Source of the DNA: Flavobacterium davisii
GTDB taxonomy: Bacteria > Bacteroidota > Bacteroidia > Flavobacteriales > Flavobacteriaceae
DNA: 64,000 bases
Direction of reading: 5' to 3'
Assembly (NCBI RefSeq): GCF_019565505.1
Contig: NZ_CP067378.1
Location: 310,001 to 374,000, forward strand
In this document: piece after piece, positions 10,182-18,542 of the stretch
How positions within the stretch are numbered: position 1 is the stretch's first letter
Layout: the number at the start of each line of letters is the position of its first letter
Program-made: the position numbers and the translations under genes
Notes under the pieces: model-generated
Database searches by the model: none
What the model was told of the DNA's origin: nothing
What the model saw: the letters and a program-made list of their open reading frames with translations, nothing else

Positions 10182-11420
10182 ATGGCAGATTTAAAAGGAT
10201 TCAATTTACAAAAAGGAAAGCAAGGCGCGAGTATTTTGGATAACTCGGAAGGAGTTACCGCTCTTGTTGTTTCTTCACCAGTTCCACAAGGAATGGAGCA
10301 TCAAAAATCTTTTGTTATTTACAATCGGAATGATGCCAAAGCAAAAGGCATTACTTCTGAATTTGACACGGCTAACAATGTGAATGTATACAGGCATATA
10401 GACGAATATTATCGTCTAGCTAAAGAGGGCAATCCTTTATACATAATGCTGGTAGAACAAAATAAAACCATCACCGAAATGACGGAATTAGCAAAAAAGC
10501 TTTTGGTTTTTGCTGGTGGGTATGCTTCCCTTTTAGGGATTGCGGTTAATTTACCTGCAAACGATGTTCCAGTGATGTTAAACGGTCTTCCTAAAAATGT
10601 TATTGATGGCATTTCTAAAGCTCAAGCTCTTTATAACTGGAGTTATGAAAATAATATGCCTTGTCAAATTTTCTTAGAAGGGTATAATTATTCAGGTACT
10701 GCTTCGGCTGTTGCCAATTTGAGAGACTTAACCAATTTAGAAGCCGATAAGGTGACTGTGTTTATTGGTCAAGATTATCAATATGCTAAAAGTAAAACAG
10801 GGTTAGCAAAAAAATACGCTGATATAGGAACTGTTCTTGGAGTAGCGTCAAAAGCGCTAGTACATCAGAACATTGGAAATAATGAGCTTTTCAATATTAC
10901 GGATGCGACAAAGGACGCATGGTTAGAACCAGCCCTGTCCTCTAATGTATTAAACATTGATTGCTTTTCTGATTTACAAACTTTGGAAAATAAGGGTTTT
11001 GTTTTTGGAATCAATTACACAGGGTTAGCTGGAGTTAGAATAAACAACGACCACGTTTGTGCGCCTATAAAAATGGATACTGACAAAGTGATTAACGAGC
11101 ATACAGTAGCATACGGTAGAACTATGAACAAGGCGGTTAGAAAGCTTAGAGCTGCTTATTTACCCAAAATTAAAACCGACTGGTTTGTGGATAAAGCAAC
11201 GGGGACTTTGTCGCCAGCAACAATTGTTGCACTAGAAGATATTGGAAATAAAGTTTTTGCCCAAATGATCAAGGAAGGGAATATTTCATACGGTAAAACC
11301 ATCGTTGACAAAAAATCTGACTTATTGGTTCAAAAAACATTGCTAGTGTCTTTTGTTATCGTACCCAAAGGAACAATTGGAGAAATTCAAGGAACTATTA
11401 ACCTTAAAACACAAACGTAA
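10182..11420 (+). CDS. Tail sheath protein, DUF2586-like
   Basis: The 412-residue product resembles DUF2586 contractile tail sheath proteins. It opens MADLKGFNLQKGKQGA and has a central region with VFIGQDYQYAKSKTGLA and a VGTVLGV-like motif (ADIGTVLGVASKALVHQNIG, residues 207-226). The C-terminal domain carries RKLRAAYLPKIKTDWFVD and ends in the strand-rich VPKGTIGEIQGTINLKTQT, typical of sheath C-terminal arms. It is directly followed by the tube gene, the canonical order for myovirus tails, so the phage is contractile. Confidence 0.85.
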   Translation: MADLKGFNLQKGKQGASILDNSEGVTALVVSSPVPQGMEHQKSFVIYNRNDAKAKGITSEFDTANNVNVYRHIDEYYRLAKEGNPLYIMLVEQNKTITEMTELAKKLLVFAGGYASLLGIAVNLPANDVPVMLNGLPKNVIDGISKAQALYNWSYENNMPCQIFLEGYNYSGTASAVANLRDLTNLEADKVTVFIGQDYQYAKSKTGLAKKYADIGTVLGVASKALVHQNIGNNELFNITDATKDAWLEPALSSNVLNIDCFSDLQTLENKGFVFGINYTGLAGVRINNDHVCAPIKMDTDKVINEHTVAYGRTMNKAVRKLRAAYLPKIKTDWFVDKATGTLSPATIVALEDIGNKVFAQMIKEGNISYGKTIVDKKSDLLVQKTLLVSFVIVPKGTIGEIQGTINLKTQT

Positions 11421-11839
11421 TGGCAGACTTAATTAGAAATTCAAAGGCGTATGATAGTGCCGACGTTAAAGTCCAAATTAACGGTGTGCCTATCGAGGTA
11501 AAAAGCATATCATACGGTAACGAACAGGAGCATCAGTTAAACCATTCGTTAGGAGCTAAAGCCACTTCGTGGAGTATGGGGAAAATAACCCCGTCGGCTT
11601 CGATGACTTTAGCAATGCACGACGCAGTCCCTTTGGAGGTAGCATCGCAAGGAAATAGCTTGCTGAATATTAAACCATTTACTATTACAATTGAATTTAT
11701 AAACGAATACAATTTAATAGTTGTTGATAAAGTGGTCGCTAAATTCAAAAACGAAGGACGTGAAGTTACTGGAGACATGGGGCTGGAAAAACAATACGAA
11801 CTATTTGCTCTTGATGTGGTGTTAAATATTGCATCCTAA
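11420..11839 (+). CDS. Tail tube protein
   Basis: A 139-residue beta-rich protein starting at the final base of the sheath stop. Features of phage tail tube proteins are the N-terminal LIRNSKAYDSADVKVQINGV, a central strand set KITPSASMTLAMHD, and the C-terminal hairpin region VTGDMGLEKQYELFALDVVL. It forms the inner tube through which DNA passes. Coupling with the sheath gene by a one-base overlap supports matched synthesis. Confidence 0.85.
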   Translation: MADLIRNSKAYDSADVKVQINGVPIEVKSISYGNEQEHQLNHSLGAKATSWSMGKITPSASMTLAMHDAVPLEVASQGNSLLNIKPFTITIEFINEYNLIVVDKVVAKFKNEGREVTGDMGLEKQYELFALDVVLNIAS

Positions 11840-11866
11840 ATTATTAATCTTTTAAAAAAAACAAAA

Positions 11867-12411
11867 ATGTCGCATACAGAAAACCAAGAAAATAAAGAAA
11901 CTATTCAAAAAGTAGCTGAGGAAACTATTAGCTCTCTTAAAATTGAACACGGTCAGGATTTAAGAAAATTAACCTTACCAGCAAACGAAGACGAAACTAA
12001 ATTTATTGAAGTTATGGCAGTAGTGCCAAAACGCAAAATTATTGGGCAGTATCAAAAATACGAACGCATTGACCCTTTGAAAGCGCAGGAAATTGTAGTT
12101 AAAAACTGTGTGTTGACCGATAAAGAAAAAGTGTTGGCAGATGATGGATTGTTTTACGCTGCCTTTACTGCTTTAACTGAACTGATGCCTATTAGACAGG
12201 GAAAGTCGGAAAGAGCCTAGAGGAATTAAGTTTAAACTATAAGGATGATGGGGATTTGTATTTTAAAGTGGATGCAATGATAAGTCACTTTTTGCATATC
12301 CCTTTCCCCGAAGAGTTAGATGATGAAACTTGGGCAAGCAAATGGGCGCAAATACAATGGCTCTCAGAAAAAGGGATATTAGGAATTTCTAAAATGTCAG
12401 GTAATGGATGA
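11867..12411 (+). CDS. Tail assembly chaperone, two forms by -1 frameshifting
   Basis: The zero frame (11867-12220) gives a 117-residue, acidic, helical protein (SHTENQENKETIQKVAEE...). Near its end the mRNA reads G GGA AAG at 12199-12205, the same slippery heptamer as lambda G/GT and in the required phase. A -1 shift there continues without a stop to 12411, adding about 69 residues (VGKSLEELSLNYKDDG ... SKMSGNG). Lambda-type chaperones use the long form to load tape measure protein. Unusually, no tape measure gene follows; it is on the other strand near 559-2559. Confidence 0.8.
12199..12205 (+). promoter_or_regulatory. Programmed -1 ribosomal frameshift site GGGAAAG
   Basis: The heptamer is read G GGA AAG in the chaperone frame and is followed 12 bases later by the zero-frame TAG stop (12218-12220). 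It equals the lambda G/GT slip site. Downstream DNA from 12221 contains no obvious strong stem, as is also the case for lambda. The -1 product would use the full open extension ending at 12411. Confidence 0.75.
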
Positions 12412-12991
12412 TGGAGCTTCAATACTTATAAATCTTGCTATGCGATACGCTACTGCTTTCGGAGTAGCATTTCAAAGTAAGGCGGTTGTAGTTAAGGAAG
12501 ACAATAAGTACAAAGTAGAATACTACGATAAACAGTCTGAAACACAGGAAGAGGTCATTTTTAAGTTTGATGGAAATAAAATGGTATTCGGAGCAATGTT
12601 GCTTGATGATACTGGAATTTTTGCCCCCCCTCTTATGATGAATTTTTCAAAAGAGAAAAGGCTAATAGAAACCGAAGTTAGTGGTTCTGACAATATGGTA
12701 GTAGAGCGCTGGGGTACTTCTAATTGGATAATCAATATTACAGGAATTTTAATAGATGTTGAAAACAGAGCCTATCCACAAGAAAAAATTGAAGAACTCG
12801 TAAAGCTGTTCGATTATAACAATATCGTAAAGGTTTCAGGAAATCAGTTTTTAGATAAAGACATTGATAGCGTTTATTTTCAAGCTGTTCACATCGAACC
12901 TTTGGAAGGCTTTGCTGACACGGTAAGATTTAACTTGTCAGCACGAAGTATTAAAGAAGTTAGTTATTCCTTATCAAACCCAAATGAATAG
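12404..12991 (+). CDS. DUF6046-like phage tail/baseplate protein
   Basis: This 195-residue protein overlaps the chaperone extension by eight bases. Its sequence (FGAMLLDDTGIFAPPLMMNF, WGTSNWIINITGILID, LDKDIDSVYFQAVHIEPL) resembles DUF6046 proteins found in Bacteroidetes phages between tail and baseplate genes. Mu-like phages keep a DNA circulation/baseplate protein (gpN) at this place, so a baseplate or tail-terminal role is likely. The function is not established. Confidence 0.65.
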   Translation: MDDGASILINLAMRYATAFGVAFQSKAVVVKEDNKYKVEYYDKQSETQEEVIFKFDGNKMVFGAMLLDDTGIFAPPLMMNFSKEKRLIETEVSGSDNMVVERWGTSNWIINITGILIDVENRAYPQEKIEELVKLFDYNNIVKVSGNQFLDKDIDSVYFQAVHIEPLEGFADTVRFNLSARSIKEVSYSLSNPNE

Positions 12992-13984
12992 CCATTATTA
13001 CAATATCAACATTAAAATTACTATTGGCGGGAAGCTTGTTATTACGCAGGTGAAAAGTATAGAAATTGAAAAAAGCATTGATAAGTTTTCCGATACAGCA
13101 AAAATAGAACTACCAAGGGGGTTTCGAAATCTAAAAGTAAACGGTACAACTGATACAATTGCTTACAAAAGCATTTTCGAGCTTATAAATAAAGGGGATA
13201 CTGTTGTAGTTGAAGCGGGTTACAATGGTGAGCTAGTCAAAGAGTTTGAGGGTTATATTTCTAGTGTAGGTGCTGATATTCCTTTGATTTTAGAGTGTGA
13301 GGATGAAATGTACAGGCTCAAAAAACTACCTAAAGTAAGTAAAACTTTTAGTAGTTGCAAGCTTAAAGATATTGTAAACTTTCTGCTTCCTAATTACCAA
13401 AGCGAGGTAATTGATATGGACTTAGGTAAGTTTATGATAGACAACGCTACGCCTTTTGATGTTTTTGAAAGACTAAAAAGGATTGCCGTTTGTGGTTTTA
13501 CTTCAAAGGAGAAAAGTTAATAGTAAGCTTGCTGATTGACTTAAAACCGCATCAAAATCACGACTATGTTTTTGGAATAAACATACGAAAATCAACCGCT
13601 TTGAAATTCGAAACGAACGAATCAAGAAAGGTCTTGATAAAAGTGACCTCACCAAAAAAAGGTAAAGAAAATGTTTTCTACGAATACGGAGAAAAGGGAG
13701 GAGATGAAATTAGTATTAATGCTCCTTTAAATATGGCTCAAAAAGCAATTGAGCAACTGGCTAAAAACGAACACAAAAACCGTACACGTAGTGGTTATAG
13801 TGGTACAGTTGATGGCTGGGCAATTCCTCTAGTACAACATGGGGATACCATAGATTTAAAAGACCCAAACTATCCTGACCAGCATCGAGACGGTAGGTAT
13901 TTGGTTGAGAGTGTAAAAATAGTATTAAACGAAACCGACGGCTTTAAAAGACAAAGTAAGCTGTCTTACAAACTAAGTAAATGA
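12984..13984 (+). pseudogene. Baseplate hub, late control gpD / Mu gpP-like (frame-disrupted)
   Basis: The first 178 residues (YYNINIKITIGGK..., FELINKGDTVVVEAGYNG, EGYISSVGADIPLILECED) match the hub protein N-terminal domains. The frame then ends in FTSKEKS. The next frame continues WFYFKGEKLIVSLLID and runs 160 residues through KVTSPKKGKENVFYEYG and DPNYPDQHRDGRYLVESV, the gpD-like C-terminal part. One missing base at about 13488-13490 explains the break. The hub sits under the spike and anchors tail tube and baseplate. The last codons overlap the spanin-like gene (ATGA). Confidence 0.8.
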
Positions 13985-14484
13985 AAATAAAAATATTCGT
14001 ATTGGTAATGTTGGGATTGTTGTTTTCTTGCAAAACGGCAAAGCCAATTGAACAGGAGCAAAACCAAAAGATAATCGAAACCATCGTTAAAGATACCGTA
14101 TTTGAAGTGCAAGCTGATAGTACATTTTACAAAGCACTTATCGAGTGCCAAAATAATAAACCTGTTTTAATAGAAAAAGATTTAGCCAATGTTAAAACAA
14201 TCTTTAAAGAACCTTTAAAGATTAGGACAACACTTGTAAACGGTATGCTTATCGTGGATTGTAAAAAGGAAGCGCAAAAGCTTTTTTTACAATGGAAAGA
14301 AAAGCATATCAGTGAGACGAAAGTTAAAACGGTGGCGCTTCCTCCCAAATTAATAAAGAAACCACTCACTTGGTGGGAAACGTTGTGGTGTAGTTTGGGT
14401 AAGTTATTCACAAGTATTTTTTGTCTGTGGCTCATTTATAAAATTGTAAAACTATGGAAGCGTTTAGCCGTGCCGTTGCCTTAG
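13981..14484 (+). CDS. Lipoprotein with C-terminal membrane anchor, u-spanin candidate
   Basis: 167 residues. An N-terminal lipoprotein signal ends in the lipobox LLFSC with Cys17. A charged periplasmic stretch with predicted helices follows (EQEQNQKIIETIVKDTVFE). Near the C-terminus is a single hydrophobic segment (about residues 134-155, LGKLFTSIFCLWLIY) followed by basic KIVKLWKR. An outer-membrane lipid anchor plus an inner-membrane anchor in one chain is the plan of unimolecular spanins, which fuse the two membranes at lysis. It lies between hub and spike genes, four genes before the holin. The role is inferred from topology only. Confidence 0.55.
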   Translation: MKIKIFVLVMLGLLFSCKTAKPIEQEQNQKIIETIVKDTVFEVQADSTFYKALIECQNNKPVLIEKDLANVKTIFKEPLKIRTTLVNGMLIVDCKKEAQKLFLQWKEKHISETKVKTVALPPKLIKKPLTWWETLWCSLGKLFTSIFCLWLIYKIVKLWKRLAVPLP

Positions 14485-14942
14485 AAGTTACCAAACATTT
14501 AAAAGCGGTCACCTCATTAGGTATAGTTGAAAGTGTGCAAGACAATACTTGTACTGTTAAACGTGAAGGAAGGGCAGATTTACTAGATGTTCGCTTTAGT
14601 GCCTTGGAGCAAAAAAAAGAGAGTTTCATTCAAGTAATACCTAAAATAAACAGTCAAGTAATTTTGCTTGAAATTGAAAACCAGCCAAGCGAAACACTGA
14701 TAGTTGGATATAGTGAAATAGAACGTATTGAAACAAAAGTAGGTTCTATTTCTCTAAAACTCGAAAACGATAAGCTCGAAGTTTTTGACGGTAAAAATAG
14801 TTTAGGGAGTTTACTTGATGATTTGATAGCAAATATAAACAACTTGAAGATTACCACTCCAAATGGTATCGGAACTGTGTCACCTGATTCAAAATTACTT
14901 ATTGAAGCCTTGAAAGAAAAGTTTAAAAATTTACTCAAATGA
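14454..14942 (+). CDS. Baseplate spike, gpV-like
   Basis: This 162-residue protein overlaps the preceding gene by 31 bases. The N-terminal part (SLGIVESVQDNTCTVKREGR) matches the OB-like start of phage baseplate assembly protein V, the central puncturing spike. Residues 95-130 (SISLKLENDKLEVFDGKNS) have the alternating pattern of a beta-helix. The C-terminus TPNGIGTVSPDSKLLIEALK is typical of the Bacteroidetes version. The position between hub and gpW-like genes agrees. Confidence 0.75.
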   Translation: MEAFSRAVALEVTKHLKAVTSLGIVESVQDNTCTVKREGRADLLDVRFSALEQKKESFIQVIPKINSQVILLEIENQPSETLIVGYSEIERIETKVGSISLKLENDKLEVFDGKNSLGSLLDDLIANINNLKITTPNGIGTVSPDSKLLIEALKEKFKNLLK

Positions 14943-15220
14943 ATAAAGATTTTGAATTAGACCAAGATGGTGATTTGTCTTTTATAAATGGTGATTTCTC
15001 ATTAGCTCCATCAGACCAGATGCACGTAGAGCATATTTTGGAAGCCGTAAAAGGTGAATACAAACAGCATCCTACTCTTGGTTTTGGAATAGTGAATTAT
15101 TTAAAAACAAATGTGTCGGAGGTTGAATTTAAAAGAGATTTAAAAATTCAGCTAGAACACGACAATTATAAAAAATGTAAGATTAACTTAACTAACGGTC
15201 AATTAAAAATTGATATATGA
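14939..15220 (+). CDS. Baseplate wedge, gpW/gp25-like
   Basis: A 93-residue protein overlapping the spike stop by four bases. DGDLSFINGDFSLAPSDQMH and EYKQHPTLGFGIVNYLKTNV are recognisable as the gpW/gp25 lysozyme-like wedge family in Bacteroidetes phages. The wedge helps form the baseplate that triggers sheath contraction. The gpV-gpW order is the P2/Mu standard. The frame is intact and the size normal for the short version. Confidence 0.75.
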   Translation: MNKDFELDQDGDLSFINGDFSLAPSDQMHVEHILEAVKGEYKQHPTLGFGIVNYLKTNVSEVEFKRDLKIQLEHDNYKKCKINLTNGQLKIDI

Positions 15221-15762
15221 AAACGATTAATTATATCCTAGATGGATTTGGTTTTGTGGATTTTAAAGACTTTTTAAAGAGTACGTTCGGACATACGATG
15301 GATAAAAAAATAATCCTTTTGGATAGCTTATTAGCATTTGTATTTTGTTCAGTAAACACGTTGTTTGGTTTTAATATAGCTTTTTTTACTGCTTACGTTG
15401 TGTTACTCATTTTTGAATGGTTCACGGGCGTTAAAGCTTCATTTAAAAAAGGAGAAAATCATTCAAGTCGAAAATTTGGGCGTATGCTATTGAAAATTGC
15501 AACGTATTTAGTTCCAATCTACATTCTAAATCAATTTTCGAAAAACTCACAATTTCCAAGTATAATGGGATATGAAGTAGATCCTTTTATGTGGTTATAT
15601 TGGGTATTTCTCTTGGGTATGATTTGGCAATTGTTAATATCATTGCTCGAGAATCTGAACAATCTAGGCTATAAATACGCATCTATATTAATAAAAATCA
15701 TCAATAAACAATTTTATAAAAAGTTTGAGTTAGATGCAGAGCAAAGCAACAGTTTTAAGTAA
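15217..15762 (+). CDS. Phage holin, toxin-secretion/lysis holin family
   Basis: 181 residues with several membrane segments: SLLAFVFCSVNTLFGFNIAF, AYVVLLIFEWFTGVKASF (residues about 60-80), LLKIATYLVPIYIL and LYWVFLLGMIWQLLISLLE. The EWFTGVKASFKKGE motif is characteristic of the phage holin 4/TcdE-like family, which makes the inner-membrane lesion that times lysis. The C-terminus is basic and cytoplasmic in style. No endolysin is present in the visible part of the prophage. Confidence 0.85.
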   Translation: MKTINYILDGFGFVDFKDFLKSTFGHTMDKKIILLDSLLAFVFCSVNTLFGFNIAFFTAYVVLLIFEWFTGVKASFKKGENHSSRKFGRMLLKIATYLVPIYILNQFSKNSQFPSIMGYEVDPFMWLYWVFLLGMIWQLLISLLENLNNLGYKYASILIKIINKQFYKKFELDAEQSNSFK

Positions 15763-16033
15763 TCAGTCCTTACTAGATATAGCCATACAGCATACAGGTT
15801 GTATAAAAACTCTTTTTGAATTGGCTTTACAAAACAACCTGTCAATTACGCAAGAGTTAAAAACTTCTACTGTTTTAGTTATAGGAACTAATAACGCAAG
15901 TAAAGAAATAGCTGATTATCTAAGAAGAACAAACGAACAACCAGCAACAGGTTTAAGTAAAACCCAAATCCAAAACTTAGAACCCCAAGGCATAGGCTAT
16001 ATGTTCATTGGTTTTGATTTTACAGTACAATAA
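15734..16033 (+). CDS. LysM-like small tail protein, gpX-like
   Basis: The 99-residue product overlaps the holin end by 29 bases. Residues 9-52 (NQSLLDIAIQHTG...LFELALQNNLSI...) follow the LysM pattern of an amphipathic helix, turn and second helix seen in phage tail X proteins. The remainder (GIGYMFIGFDFTVQ) is a short strand-rich tail. Such proteins bind cell wall or help baseplate completion. It is followed within one base of spacing by the gpJ-like gene. Confidence 0.6.
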   Translation: MQSKATVLSNQSLLDIAIQHTGCIKTLFELALQNNLSITQELKTSTVLVIGTNNASKEIADYLRRTNEQPATGLSKTQIQNLEPQGIGYMFIGFDFTVQ

Positions 16034-16034
16034 T

Positions 16035-16874
16035 ATGGCAAGAAGCATCGAAGAAATACACGGGAATATGTTGGCAAACATTGCCAATCATCCCGACTTG
16101 CAAGAGTTAAACAGCACAAGTAAAACGGCAATTTACAGACTTTTTTGTTATATAGTAGCAGTAGCTATTTGGAGTTTAGATCAATTGTTTTCGATTCATA
16201 AAATCCAAATCACCACCGCTATTTACGAGTACAAGCCCGGTACTTTACGTTGGTATAGAAATATGGCGTTAGCCTTTCAATTTGGGTTTAATTTAAAACC
16301 AGACGATGACCAGTTTAATAACCAAGGAGCGACAACCGAACAAATTGAAACTTCAAAGATTGTAAAGTACTGTTCTGTTAAGGAAGGCTTAGAAAGTAGT
16401 AAGGTGATTTTGAAAGTGGCAGGTGAGCAAGGCGATAATTTGCGCAAGCTTTCAGCAGATGAAATTAGAAGCTTCACCGCTTATATGAAAGAAGTAAGTT
16501 TTGCGGGTGTGAAACTTTTAATTATCAATAATCCAGCGGACAAATTACTGTTAAAAATGGACGTTTATATCGACCCACTATTATTTGATAGCAAAGGGAC
16601 AAACGTTAGGCTTGGAAGTAAAACAGTAGAAATTGATTTAAAAAAATATTTAAAAAACTTACCCTTTGATGGTGAATTAGTGGTTAACGATTTGATTGCT
16701 CATCTTAGAAGTGTTGACGGGGTGATTAACGTAAACATAACTACCATTCAAAGTAGTTACTTAGATTTGACCACTAACACTTACACGCCTTTCACGGCTA
16801 TAAATGTGAAAACGATCCCTTTGGCTGGGTATTTTGAAATAGATAATCAAAGCGTGTTTAAATATGTGGTTTGA
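16035..16874 (+). CDS. Baseplate J-like wedge protein
   Basis: Starting at ATG 16035 (MARSIEEIHGNMLANIANH), this 279-residue protein matches the Bacteroidetes form of baseplate wedge gpJ. RWYRNMALAFQFG, IVKYCSVKEGLESSKVILKV and KEVSFAGVKLLIINNPAD are family-typical, as is the strand-rich C-terminal part (DGVINVNITTIQSSYLDL). An earlier in-frame start at 16008 exists, but the upstream gene overlaps it. The order gpW-holin-gpX-gpJ includes lysis genes among the baseplate set. Confidence 0.72.
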   Translation: MARSIEEIHGNMLANIANHPDLQELNSTSKTAIYRLFCYIVAVAIWSLDQLFSIHKIQITTAIYEYKPGTLRWYRNMALAFQFGFNLKPDDDQFNNQGATTEQIETSKIVKYCSVKEGLESSKVILKVAGEQGDNLRKLSADEIRSFTAYMKEVSFAGVKLLIINNPADKLLLKMDVYIDPLLFDSKGTNVRLGSKTVEIDLKKYLKNLPFDGELVVNDLIAHLRSVDGVINVNITTIQSSYLDLTTNTYTPFTAINVKTIPLAGYFEIDNQSVFKYVV

Positions 16875-17328
16875 GGTTGATTATAAGAAGTTAATAGTAC
16901 TACTATTGCCTATAGCGTTACGAAAACGTAAAACGATTGCCTATTTACATTGCTTGGTTAAACCAATTGACGAGGTGTATTACCAATGGAAACAAAAAAG
17001 GCAAAGTGATTGGTATATGTTAAACCATAACGGGCAAAGATGCAAGTTACGAAAGGTTTTAAATGACGAACTAGACACCCGACAAAGGCGTATTCGGATT
17101 GACGATGGTACATCATTCAAACGGAAATACATCTATACAAAAGCAGAAAAAAAGCCTATTTATTTAGGAAAGGTATTTATTAACAACAAAACGGAATTTG
17201 AAAATACAGGGGTTGACTTTGTGGTTTTTGCACCAAAAGAGATTGTAGAACTAAACATTCACAAACTGAAATTTTTAATAAAATATTACAAATTAGCAGG
17301 TAAACGATACAGAATAGAAAAGATATGA
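16864..17328 (+). CDS. Tail protein of unknown family (gpI position)
   Basis: The 154-residue protein starts inside the end of the gpJ-like gene (11-base overlap). It is basic, with KLRKVLNDELDTRQRRIRID and FAPKEIVELNIHKLKFLIKY. No family is certain, though its place after gpJ and before the fibre gene corresponds to gpI, the tail-tip protein. Related proteins occur in Bacteroidetes prophages as uncharacterised tail proteins. The frame is intact. Confidence 0.6.
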   Translation: MWFEVDYKKLIVLLLPIALRKRKTIAYLHCLVKPIDEVYYQWKQKRQSDWYMLNHNGQRCKLRKVLNDELDTRQRRIRIDDGTSFKRKYIYTKAEKKPIYLGKVFINNKTEFENTGVDFVVFAPKEIVELNIHKLKFLIKYYKLAGKRYRIEKI

Positions 17329-18145
17329 ATAAGCAAAATTTCAATCAATCAGAGGGCTTTCCGTTGGAAACGGAAGTATTAAACGATATGCAAACCGCCT
17401 ACAATATATTTAACAGTCTAGGGAATATAGCTGGAGATTTAGCTGTTATTTCAGGATGTGAAAATAATAATGGAGTAATATCAAATGGAGTAGTCTTTAT
17501 AAATGGTGAAGTGTTGGAGTTTCGCGGGGGCAATCCTACCACTACCGTTATCATTGTTGAAACGCCCATAAAAAAAGAGTTTGAAAACGGCGAAGAAAAA
17601 GACGTTTTGTTTATTCGGTTTGCCACTTTTGGAATAGGAAATACGACTTACAACTGGTCGGATTTTAAACGCCCAAAATCAACTATTCAGTTGACAAAAG
17701 AGAAAGCAGAACAAACCGAGCTGGAAAAGCTAATCCAGCGTGTGAAACAATTAGAAGAAAGACCAATGGCAAACGTGCCTATAGGTATGATTGCTATATG
17801 GGGCAGACCATCTAACGAAATTCCCAAAGGTTGGGAAGAGTTTACACCCTTACACGGACGAATGCCACTGGGTTTTGACGGTAGTCAGTCAGATTATGAC
17901 GCATTATTAGTTCCTTTAGGATCTCGCAAAAAAAACTATCAAAAGAGCATATTCCAGAATTTAAATTCACAACGGGAACAATCGAACAAGAGGGGAACAC
18001 AGATAGTTCTCCGTGCGGTGGCACCCCGTATTTCAAACCTTCACAACGAGATGTAAGTATTGGAACATCCGCGACCAATCAAATAGAGATTGATTTTTTA
18101 AACCCATGCTTGGTCGTACATTTTATAATTTATACAGGAAAATAA
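17325..18145 (+). pseudogene. Tail collar fibre protein (frame-disrupted or frameshifted)
   Basis: The zero frame ends at 18056 with 243 residues and a non-protein-like tail. Residues 150-200 contain the tail collar signature (GMIAIWGRPSNEIPKGWEEF, GRMPLGFD). At 17926-17940 the sequence CGC AAA AAA AAC occurs. One extra A, or a -1 slip on A AAA AAC, continues as LSKEHIPEFKFTTGTI... to 18145 and ends in FLNPCLVVHFIIYTGK, the normal collar C-terminus. So the intact fibre is encoded, but across two frames. The N-terminal 120 residues form the baseplate-attached part. Confidence 0.75.
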
Positions 18146-18149
18146 AATA

Positions 18150-18539
18150 ATGATAGCAATCGATGTAATAAAAAGTTTTTTTAAAACAGGTCTGAAACCA
18201 ACGCAAGACCAGTTTAGTGCTACGTGGGATTCATTTTGGCATAAAATGGACAAAATCCCTATTACGCAAATTGAAGGAATGGAACGAATTTTTGATGCTA
18301 TAAACAATATTTCTCAAAACCAACAAAACATCCGCATCGTTCCAGTTGGGCAACTTCTAATATTTAAAGTTTCCCCAAATTCAAATAACAGCGTGTTAGA
18401 AAGAGGGGATTTTGTTAAAAGAATAATTGGCGATGTGTATATAGAGGGGGTGTATATAGACGGCGATATACATAATATATCCTCTTACGATATCGTAAAT
18501 ATGACAGAAATTAAACAATCATCTATTAAAATAATGTAA
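18150..18539 (+). CDS. Phage tail-associated protein, unknown
   Basis: A 129-residue protein beginning MIAIDVIKSFFKTGLKPTQDQF, a start common to short fibre-linked proteins of Bacteroidetes prophages. The middle is helical (MERIFDAINNISQNQQNI) and the C-terminal third strand-rich (FVKRIIGDVYIEGVYIDGD). It is five bases after the reconstructed fibre stop and probably belongs to the fibre apparatus. No function can be named. Confidence 0.55.
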   Translation: MIAIDVIKSFFKTGLKPTQDQFSATWDSFWHKMDKIPITQIEGMERIFDAINNISQNQQNIRIVPVGQLLIFKVSPNSNNSVLERGDFVKRIIGDVYIEGVYIDGDIHNISSYDIVNMTEIKQSSIKIM

Positions 18540-18542
18540 AAA

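Noticed and set aside
17325..18145. Diversity-generating retroelement acting on the tail fibre
   Set aside because: Mu-like phages of Bacteroides can carry one, but no reverse transcriptase and no template/variable repeat pair are visible near the collar gene or elsewhere in the window.
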